Shown piece by piece: positions 1-5,322 of a stretch of DNA of 5,322 bases. A program made the translations under genes and the position numbers. The notes below the pieces were generated by a model. The model saw only the letters and a list, made by a program, of their open reading frames with translations, was not told the DNA's origin and did not search any database. How positions within the stretch are numbered: position 1 is the first letter of the stretch; the number at the start of each line of letters is the position of its first letter. The stretch comes from an uncultured Mycoplasma sp. (GTDB lineage: Bacteria; Bacillota_I; Bacilli_A; Mycoplasmatales; Mycoplasmoidaceae), in assembly GCA_947174035.1 (NCBI GenBank), contig CAMWHH010000056.1, forward strand, positions 1 to 5,322, read 5' to 3'.

Positions 1-2012
1 TTAATAAATAATTCTATTGCTAACATTGACCTTACATCATTTTCACAATATATTTTCATTTCATTTTCTAATTTTTTTCACTCTTCATTTGAAAGAAGAT
101 CAAAAAATCTTTTTGTTGTTTCTTCTTGGCAAATTTGTCCATTACTAATTTCAAGGTCTTCATAATTTAAACACTTTGCTGTTTGATAAATTTTTTTATT
201 GTATTTACCAACTAATGGCAAAACTTTTTTAATAGAATAAAATCCAAAAAGTTCTTTAAAAAATAAAATATATCCATAATCTGAACTTGAACTTAATTTA
301 AAAAAATCAGCTAAGTCATAAATGTTTTTAATAATCTCATTTACTTTAAATGAATATAGTGGTTTACTTATAAATTTTGCCATTTCTTTAAGTCTAGAAC
401 ATTCAAAACTTTTGTTGTAAACAACATAAGATGTATTGTGTTGTTTTTTTATTTTTCATGTGTTATCGACAAGTTCTGGATTTGGTCCAAAATACAATTT
501 ATCAATGATATTTTCAAATCATTTTATAGTGATTTTTTTAGGATCAATAATCAGATTTTCACATTTTAAATTTTCAGGCTTATCTTTTTTAGTTGCTTTG
601 ATAATTGAACACTGAGTTACTATTTGCATAAAAGGCAATGAATTATCAATTACTCTTATTGGTGAATTAATCGTTTCAAAATCAAAATAAACTTTATTTG
701 AATGAAGTTGTTTAATTTTAGATTCGCTAACTAATTCATTTATTAATATTTTTTCTTTAGCTTTAAACAAATCTAAATAAAAAGTAGGATTCTTTTTTGG
801 TTGTTTCAAAAAGTTTTGAATATCATCATTCTTTTTTACATATTCAATTTTTTCTTTATTTTGATCTGCAACATTTCCTGAAAAATTATATAGGTTATAT
901 CCCATTAATGAATACAGTTTTCTTTCAAGTGGAAAATAGTCACAATTTTTAATTGGACTTTTATCATTTATTGATGGTTCAAAAATTGGTACGCTTTCAC
1001 TGTTTAATTTTCTTTTATGTTTTTCAAGCTCAGTTATAACTTTTCTAAATTCTTCATTAATTTTTTTAATTATTTCATAACTATTTCTATACTTTTTTGA
1101 ACTTTGCCCGTTTGTTGAACATTCTATATTTGTTTCTATTGCATTGAAATTACTATACATTAAATCTTTGATTTTTAAAGGTTCTAAATTTTCTGAATAA
1201 GGCTTTCCTTTTTTAATTTCATTTTTAATTTTAGTTACATCATCAATTGAAGTAATACCTTTTTTTGAAAGATCTGGAAAACTAACAGCTTTAGATAAAT
1301 TTATATATGGTGTGGTTTGAAGTGAAACTAAATTTTTATTTAAAAAATTATATTCTATTAAACAAAGTTCATAGTCATAAGTGAAATCTAAATTTTTTAA
1401 ATAACTTTGATTTTCAATAACATTCATTTGAAAAAACAAGTCAAGGTAATGAACAAATTTTGCAGTTGTTGTGCCTTTTGTTTCAACTATTTTTATTTCA
1501 CTCCCTTTTTTAATTAATGCATCTGGTTTTGTAATCAAGTTTTGGTAAATAAAAACAGGTTGAAAAATAATTATTGATTTATTTTTTTTAATTAATTCTT
1601 CTGTTTTTTTTGCTTGTTGTTCATTGGTTTTATTTTTGTATTTTTTTTCTAAGTCATAGTGATTTGTTATTTCACTATTTAAATTAATAATATGTTTTCT
1701 AGATTCTTTATCAATTATATTTCCTTGTGTTATATAAATATTATTTTCTCTAGAATCTATGGGATTTGATTCTTTGTATTCTTTATAGAACTCATAACTA
1801 TCAATTTCAGATCCTTCTTCAAAGTTTTCTTCATCATCTTCATCAACTAATTCATCTAAATTAGAAAACTCTAATTTATTTTTCTTTTTATAAAACAAAA
1901 TATCAGATTCTAATTTTGATTCAATTTCTTGAATGCTAAAAAATCACAATCCTTTTGGTTTTGTATAATAGTCTATAAAATTATATTTACCTAAATACTT
2001 ACTTATTTTCAT
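1..2012 (-). CDS. DUF2779 family protein with PD-(D/E)XK and DEDDy nuclease-like domains, 3' end beyond the window
   Basis: The frame is open from ATG at 2012 to the left edge (670 codons) once TGA is read as Trp at residues 23, 498, 519 and 645. This ATG is the first after an in-frame stop at 2036-2034; a TTG at 1898 would remove 38 plausible residues. After an acidic stretch (about residues 52-68), residues 163-179 show PD-A ... E-T-K (D164, E177, K179), the core of a RecB/Cas4-like PD-(D/E)XK nuclease. Residues 442-446 (YFDFE; D444, E446) open a DEDD exonuclease fold. YNKSFE (532-537), the segment YDLADFF followed by YSIKKVLP, and YCEND (655-659, Y-x3-D) complete it. The YNKSFExxRL and SIKKVLP signatures are typical of DUF2779. 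By analogy with TM0106/YprB-type proteins it should act on nucleic acid in the cytoplasm, perhaps in repair or defence, but no function is established. Motif II ends in E537 where classical DEDD enzymes have D. A weak purine-rich AGAAG precedes the start. Confidence 0.9.
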
Positions 2013-2039
2013 TTTTGCTTCTACTTTATATGTTTAAAT

Positions 2040-2068
2040 TTAATATTATTTTTGAAATAATTTGACAA
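2040..2068 (-). promoter_or_regulatory. candidate promoter for the DUF2779 gene
   Basis: On the minus strand, TTGTCA (2068-2063) is followed after 17 bases by TATTAA (2045-2040). Transcription would start near 2033, leaving a leader of about 20 bases. The -35 matches consensus at 5 of 6 positions and the -10 at 4 of 6. A competing -10, TATAAA at 2030-2025, would give an almost leaderless message. The call rests on consensus matching in very AT-rich DNA, so it is tentative. Confidence 0.4.
2045..2061. repeat. 7-bp inverted repeat with 3-base centre in the divergent promoter region
   Basis: ATTATTT (2045-2051), centre TTG, then AAATAAT (2055-2061): a perfect dyad. It lies between the -35 and -10 of the proposed minus-strand promoter and just upstream of the plus-strand -35, where a repressor could affect both genes. 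All arm bases are A or T, so chance is a real alternative. Confidence 0.3.
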
Positions 2069-2090
2069 AAATTTATTTTTTTGATATTCT
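2062..2090 (+). promoter_or_regulatory. candidate promoter for the ferritin gene
   Basis: A perfect -35 TTGACA (2062-2067) is followed after 17 bases by TATTCT (2085-2090), which matches 4 of 6 consensus positions. Transcription would begin near 2097 and leave a leader of about 27 bases that still contains the ribosome binding site. A second AT-rich box, TATATT at 2093-2098, is 25 bases from the -35, too far to pair with it. Confidence 0.5.
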
Positions 2091-2106
2091 CATATATTAA
2101 ACTTTT

Positions 2107-2114
2107 TAAGGAGA
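2107..2114 (+). promoter_or_regulatory. strong ribosome binding site of the ferritin gene
   Basis: TAAGGAGA ends nine bases before ATG 2124. It fixes that ATG as the start rather than the in-frame ATG at 2157, which has no such site and lies downstream of a TGA (Trp) codon at 2136. Confidence 0.85.
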
Positions 2115-2123
2115 ATTGATATT

Positions 2124-2648
2124 ATGTCAAATATTTGAAATAAAGATGAAAGAATTATGGAACTTGTTGTTAAACACTATAATGTTGAATTAAAAGCTTC
2201 AAATACTTACAGTTACTTAGCAACAGTTGCAAAAAGTTTAGGTTATGACAATGTTGCAAGTTATCTTGTTAATATGGCATCTGACAAATTAACTGCACAC
2301 TTACCAAGATTAAGTGGTTACTTAATGCAAGTTGACTATATTTTAAAAATTAGTCAATTAAGCATTCCAGAAAGTTTTGGGTTTTTAACAACTATTCAAG
2401 ATGTTTTGAATGCAGCTGTTAAAACTGAACAAAAAGTTAGAGAAAGTGTTGCGCAAGTTACAGAAATTTCTTTATCTGCAAAAGATTTTGAAACTTTTGA
2501 AAGAATGCAATGATTTGTAAGAGATTCAATTGAAGATCTTGAAGAAATTAGTGATTTAGCAACATATGCAAGTTCACCAAATGTAAATATGATTAACATT
2601 GAAAGCATTGCACTTTCTAGAATGAATAAAGAGAAAAAAGAATATTAA
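2124..2648 (+). CDS. ferritin-like iron-storage protein
   Basis: This encodes 174 residues, the usual size of a bacterial non-heme ferritin subunit, with Trp5 and Trp130 encoded by TGA. It aligns by eye with E. coli FtnA: helix A VELKASNTY (E22 and Y29 match FtnA E17 and Y24), helix B around ASYLVNMASDKLTAHLPRL, helix C KTEQKV (E102 matches FtnA E94), and helix D FERMQWFV followed by an acidic run. Family members form 24-subunit shells that oxidise Fe(II) and store it as a mineral in the cytoplasm. Here the ExxH iron ligands of helix B (FtnA E50 and H53) are not intact: one extra residue lies between the flanking conserved positions, and the E50 site is K55 or L56 depending on gap placement. 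The FtnA Q127 position is S135. Iron oxidation may therefore be altered. There is no signal peptide. The gene has its own promoter and RBS. The family call is good; activity is uncertain. Confidence 0.85.
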
Positions 2649-2663
2649 TAATAATTATTAATA
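2643..2663. repeat. 21-base palindrome overlapping the ferritin stop codon
   Basis: Two 10-base arms (TATTAATAAT and ATTATTAATA) surround a single central A. The palindrome includes the TAA stop. It has almost no loop and no T-tract after it, so it is not a standard terminator. It could bind a dimeric protein or be chance in A/T-only sequence. Confidence 0.3.
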
Positions 2664-2671
2664 GTAAAATT

Positions 2672-2721
2672 AAATCCTATTATTTGCTTAATTCATTTTT
2701 ATTTACTCAAATAATAGATTT
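2672..2721. repeat. inverted repeat spanning the ssrA promoter
   Basis: AAATCCTATTATTT (2672-2685) pairs with AAATAATAGATTT (2709-2721), giving 13 base pairs with one bulged C and a 23-base loop. The right arm covers the predicted ssrA -10 box. No T-run follows in either direction, so it does not look like an intrinsic terminator. It may be an operator-like site or a 3' structure of the ferritin message. Confidence 0.45.
2710..2715 (+). promoter_or_regulatory. -10 box of the ssrA promoter
   Basis: AATAAT matches TATAAT at 5 of 6 positions and ends eight bases before the first G of the tmRNA, the expected distance for a start at or near 2724. The best -35 candidate, TTGCTT (2684-2689), is 20 bases upstream, which is long, so the -35 is uncertain. 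Confidence 0.5.
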
Positions 2722-2723
2722 AT

Positions 2724-3128
2724 GGGGATGTCACGGTTTCGACATGAATTATTAATCTGTAAATGCAGCAGGGTAAGCCCTTTATAGCTGTCGAGGCTAA
2801 TAAATGCTAAGAAAAACAATAACGAAGTTATTGACGTAGAATTAAACGATTTCGAAATCAATGCTTTAAGCCAACAAGCTAATTTTGCTCTATACGCTTA
2901 ATTATCATTGGTAATAAACTTATGTCTTTTTCTAGGTAGGTGTAAGTGTTTAATAACTAGATAGCTAATTAAATTTCTATAATAATTAGTGAAAGTTCGT
3001 TAGGATTACTTTTAATAATAGATTGTTCCAATTCTTTAGTTAAAAGGAAATTTAAATTTGGAACTAAGCTGTAGATTTTATTGTATTGTAATTTGTGGAA
3101 ACGGGTTCGACTCCCGTCATCTCCACCA
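2724..3128 (+). ncRNA. ssrA: transfer-messenger RNA (tmRNA)
   Basis: This is a complete 405-base tmRNA. It opens with the family signature GGGGATGTCACGGTTTCGAC. The acceptor stem pairs GGGGATG (2724-2730) with CATCTCC (3118-3124) and includes a G3-U70 wobble, the alanyl-tRNA synthetase identity pair; A and an encoded CCA follow. The T arm is ACGGG, loop TTCGACT, CCCGT (3101-3117). AATCT (2754-2758) can pair with AGATT (3073-3077) as part of the long P2 helix. With SmpB, tmRNA enters ribosomes stalled on broken messages, adds a degradation tag and frees them. Mollicutes generally lack ClpXP, and Lon degrades tagged proteins in Mesoplasma florum. The gene has its own -10 box and a strong terminator. 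Confidence 0.97.
2806..2901 (+). other. tag-peptide reading frame inside tmRNA
   Basis: From a likely GCT (Ala) resume codon at 2806 the frame runs 31 codons to TAA at 2899-2901. The peptide begins AKKNNNEV, has an acidic/aliphatic middle (IDVELNDFEINALSQQ) and ends ANFALYA. It keeps the Lys/Asn-rich start and the small-hydrophobic end seen in mollicute tags. It is longer than the 27-residue tags I recall for Mesoplasma florum and Mycoplasma mycoides, and it ends in LYA rather than AFA, MFA or LAA. The exact resume codon is inferred from position and the usual Ala start. Confidence 0.8.
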
Positions 3129-3145
3129 TTAAAAATTCCACTAAT

Positions 3146-3180
3146 AAATAAAAGGGTAATGACTACTCTTTTATTTTTTT
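3146..3180 (+). terminator. intrinsic terminator of ssrA
   Basis: AAATAAAAGGGTA (3146-3158) pairs with TACTCTTTTATTT (3164-3176), giving 13 pairs including one G-U, around the 5-base loop ATGAC. A T-rich tail follows from 3174 to 3180 and beyond. It begins 17 bases after the tmRNA CCA end. Confidence 0.9.
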
Positions 3181-3237
3181 ATTTTCTTTTAGTTAACACT
3201 TTAAAGTAAGTTTAAATATTTCAAAATTTTAAAATAA

Positions 3238-3280
3238 AATAAAATTACATAAAGTTTCATAAGACTTTATGTATTTTATT
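3238..3280 (+). promoter_or_regulatory. long leader hairpin or operator dyad upstream of the MFS gene
   Basis: The left arm 3238-3255 and right arm 3264-3280 form 17 base pairs with one bulged T, around the 8-base loop TTCATAAG. The inner nine pairs (ACATAAAGT/ACTTTATGT) are perfect. It ends 22 bases before the MFS start codon and 10 bases before the RBS TAAGGAA (3291-3297). If transcription starts upstream, for example from the weak TTAACA at 3193-3198, this is a leader structure that could attenuate. If the -10 is TATTAT (3277-3282), the dyad would overlap the promoter as an operator. The sequence does not decide between these. No ligand-binding riboswitch fold is evident. Confidence 0.6.
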
Positions 3281-3302
3281 ATAAAAATTTTAAGGAATCT
3301 AG

Positions 3303-5018
3303 ATGTCAGTAACTGGTAATCAACAGGCTACAGCTGCTGTTAAACAAACTCCAACAGCCACTACTAGTCAGACTACTATTGGTAGCGGACAAGTTGGCAA
3401 GCAAGCTGTAACTAAAGAAATACCTCAAAGCAAACTAGTTCTTATGTGAGCTATGATTTTAGTTGGGTATTTCTTGTTTGTAGTCCAATGATACTCAATA
3501 GGTAACTTTGCAGGTGGGTACAGCCAAAATATTGGTACTGTAACTGGAGATCCTGCACTTGCGGCGATGCCAAATTGAACCATTACTTTAATGCGTGGTA
3601 TTGGTTCAATTCTTGCAGGGTTTCTATTAGCAAAAATTGGACACAGATATGCTGTAATAACAGTATTATCTTTGATGGTTTTGTCTTTTCCATTTTTAAT
3701 AGTAATAGGTGTTCAACCAGAAGCATGAGGTTTTGATGGAACTACTTTTAATGGTAGTACATATAGTGAAGCAGCTTTTGGTTTATTCCTGTTCTTTAGA
3801 TTATTTTTAGCAATCGGAGGTACTACCCTAATTACTTACACTAATAGTGTAATTGCTAAAATGCCTACAGAAAAAAGACCTACTTTTATGACTATTAACC
3901 AATTTGGATTTAATGGTGGTGCATTCTTTGCAAACTTCTTTTTCTGTTTCGGATTAAGTTCTGTAATTAATGGTAATTCTGCTGTATGATTGACAATATT
4001 AACTCTTTTACTTGCTCTTATTGCAATTATATTAGTAGTATATATTATGTTTGGTATGGAAGTTCTTCCACCACAAAAGAAACAAAATGCTAAATTTCAA
4101 AATGATGATATAACTTTTGGAAAAGTTTTTAAACAAGGTTATACATGAAAAATGTCTACAATTTTCATTATTTGATTAATTGCAGTAGTTTTTATTAATA
4201 GTGCAACAATGAGAACTGTAATTGAACAATCACCTGCTAATCTTCAAACTTTAATTGAATGAAACATTGCAAATAACAAATGAGCAACATCTTTATCTGC
4301 ATCAACTTTAGGAACAAAAACTGAAGTTGTTGTAGGATCAGGATACAACTGAGTTTGACCAACATTTATTTGTATGTTTGTTGCAGGTTTCTTTGTTGGT
4401 TTATTATTCATCTCTCCATTTAGTAAAACTATTTATAAAAGAAAATTATTTTTCCACACAATGTTCATTTTAGGATTTGTATTTGCAGCAATTTCTTTAA
4501 TGATAGGTTACTTTGGTGGATATGGTAATGATGCAGCTTTAGCATTCTTCTTTATCTTTATATTTATTAGTGGAATGTTCTTATGAGCTGTTCAACCAGT
4601 TTTATTATCTTTATATCAACAAGCACCTCAATCTAACCCTAAATATGCAGGTATTATTGCAGGTTTAATTTGAGGTATTGGTTATGTTGGATATACTATA
4701 TTTGAATTAATATTCTCTTTGATTTCTTCAAAAGTTGGCGGTGAAGATTTTAAAAATGCTTTAGCAGCAGCATCAGAAAATATAAATACATTACAAACTA
4801 AAGAAGCAGTAGAGAATTGAGTAGCAGCTAATTACACAGCACCTGTAGGAAATATAATAACAATTATATTCTTCTTCATAGCTTGTTTATTAGTATTTAT
4901 CCCAATTCAAATGCTTCCACCAGCTGGTATAAAAGATGCAAACGGAAACTTTGTTCCATTTACTAAAACTTGAAAACCTTGAGAATGAAATTTCAAAAAA
5001 CCTGAAGTTCGTTTTTAA
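3303..5018 (+). CDS. major facilitator superfamily (MFS) transporter, substrate unknown
   Basis: This encodes 571 residues; all 17 Trp codons are TGA. ATG 3303 follows the RBS AAGGAA by a few bases. A soluble Thr/Gln-rich tail (1-43) precedes about twelve hydrophobic helices, near 45-65, 92-110, 115-137, 158-180, 198-218, 227-251, 284-300, 350-372, 382-403, 411-430, 448-475 and 513-537. Between helices 2 and 3, GFLLAKIGHRYAV (106-118) matches the MFS motif-A pattern. A hydrophilic loop of about 50 residues (300-349) separates helices 7 and 8, another (478-512) separates 11 and 12, and the C-tail has three Trp within six residues (557-562). The family's usual length is 400-450, so tails and loops account for the excess. 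Related mollicute proteins are often annotated as hexose-phosphate permeases, but I cannot confirm organophosphate-binding arginines, so the substrate stays open. It is a single-gene unit between a leader hairpin and a strong terminator. Confidence 0.88.
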
Positions 5019-5039
5019 TCAAATAAAAATTTTGGAATT

Positions 5040-5075
5040 AAAATAGATAGCAACTGCTATCTATTTTTATTTTTT
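5040..5075 (+). terminator. intrinsic terminator of the MFS gene
   Basis: AAAATAGATAGC (5040-5051) and GCTATCTATTTT (5056-5067) form a perfect 12-bp stem around the loop AACT. A T-rich tail follows to 5075. It lies 21 bases after the stop codon. Confidence 0.95.
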
Positions 5076-5088
5076 GTTATAGAAAATA

Positions 5089-5094
5089 TATAAT
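5089..5094 (+). promoter_or_regulatory. -10 box for the right-edge gene
   Basis: This is a perfect TATAAT. The -35 position would fall in the T-tail of the preceding terminator, with no good TTGACA match. A start near 5101 would leave a leader of about 25 bases before ATG 5126. It excludes the in-frame ATG at 5093, which lies inside this box. Confidence 0.6.
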
Positions 5095-5125
5095 GAAATT
5101 AAATAAATTTAATGAATGAGTTTTT

Positions 5126-5322
5126 ATGGATGACAAAAATAAAAAAACTGATGAAGTTATTTTCAAAATAGGTGATGATAGTGACATAGAAAAAGCTATA
5201 GATCAACTTAATAAAATGAGAAAAAGTTCTAATAGTGATTCTGCAGAGCATAAGAATAAAAACAACAACAATATAACAAAAGCGGAAGCAATTAATATTA
5301 TTTTTGAAACATATAAAAAAAC
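5126..5322 (+). CDS. hypothetical protein, 3' end beyond the window
   Basis: Sixty-five complete codons are visible and the frame is still open at the right edge. The product is hydrophilic and highly charged: it starts MDDKNKKTDEVIF, continues with an acidic GDDSDIEKAIDQL segment, a Lys/Asn-rich linker (HKNKNNNN) and then an amphipathic stretch (TKAEAINIIFETYKK). There is no signal peptide or membrane helix so far. An in-frame ATG at 5093 (11 codons upstream, with one TGA) is rejected because it overlaps the TATAAT box. No good Shine-Dalgarno precedes 5126, only GAG at 5118-5120. I do not recognise the family. The low-complexity Asn/Lys linker suggests a disordered region between an N-terminal segment and a domain that begins near the edge. 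Confidence 0.7.
   Translation, partial: MDDKNKKTDEVIFKIGDDSDIEKAIDQLNKMRKSSNSDSAEHKNKNNNNITKAEAINIIFETYKK

Noticed and set aside
78..383. Separate ~100-residue minus-strand gene, and a second gene at 519-1898 starting at TTG 1898
   Set aside because: Both are pieces of one continuous frame from 2012 to the left edge. The breaks are TGA (Trp) codons, and the DUF2779 signature crosses the join.
2045..2061. Fur or PerR box controlling the ferritin gene
   Set aside because: The dyad does not match the Fur or PerR consensus patterns I know, so a metal-regulator assignment would be a guess.
2396..2608. Minus-strand open frame of about 70 codons opposite the ferritin gene
   Set aside because: It lies wholly antisense to a well-supported ferritin gene, has no ribosome binding site and encodes no recognisable domain; it is a shadow of the real gene.
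4374..4586. Separate small membrane protein starting at ATG 4374
   Set aside because: It is in frame with the MFS gene (Met358) and is only cut out by TGA codons that encode Trp here.
5093..5125. Upstream in-frame ATG at 5093 as start of the right-edge gene
   Set aside because: It lies inside the TATAAT box and has no ribosome binding site, so it would precede the transcript.
1..5322. CRISPR array, insertion sequence or toxin-antitoxin pair
   Set aside because: No regularly spaced direct repeats, transposase motifs or small overlapping gene pair were found on reading both strands. The RecB/Cas4-like domain at the left is part of DUF2779, not of a cas operon.

Overview
The window comes from a mollicute. 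The DNA is very AT-rich, and every tryptophan in the three clear genes is encoded by TGA, which is only possible under genetic code 4. The gene content (a DUF2779-type nuclease, a small ferritin, ssrA and a large MFS permease) and the long ssrA tag fit the Spiroplasma/Mesoplasma/Mycoplasma mycoides side of the group. This placement is an inference; the species cannot be read from the sequence.

Layout. Positions 1-2012 (minus strand) hold a long gene that runs off the left edge. It carries two nuclease-like domains: an N-terminal PD-(D/E)XK module and a C-terminal DEDDy/RNase H-like exonuclease module, the DUF2779 arrangement. Positions 2013-2123 form a divergent intergenic region in which the two candidate promoters use almost the same bases as their -35 elements. 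Positions 2124-2648 (plus) encode a 174-residue ferritin whose ferroxidase site looks partly degenerate. Positions 2649-2723 hold two dyads and the likely ssrA promoter. Positions 2724-3128 are a complete tmRNA (ssrA), followed by a strong intrinsic terminator (3146-3180). Positions 3181-3302 are a leader region with a long, nearly perfect hairpin just ahead of the next gene. Positions 3303-5018 encode a 571-residue, 12-helix MFS transporter, closed by a second perfect terminator (5040-5075). A consensus TATAAT (5089-5094) then starts a new unit whose first 65 codons (from 5126) reach the right edge and match no family I recognise.

The genes do not look like one pathway. At least two of the plus-strand units (ssrA and the MFS gene) end in their own intrinsic terminator, and the minus-strand nuclease gene is transcribed away from them. 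The one regulatory coupling the sequence suggests is between the nuclease gene and the ferritin gene, through the shared -35 region. The one possible read-through is from the ferritin gene into ssrA, because no U-tailed terminator lies between them. I see no CRISPR array, insertion sequence, tRNA or rRNA, and no clear new multi-gene system. The most noteworthy items are the divergent tmRNA tag, the altered ferritin metal site, the shared divergent promoter, the dual-nuclease protein and the MFS leader hairpin.
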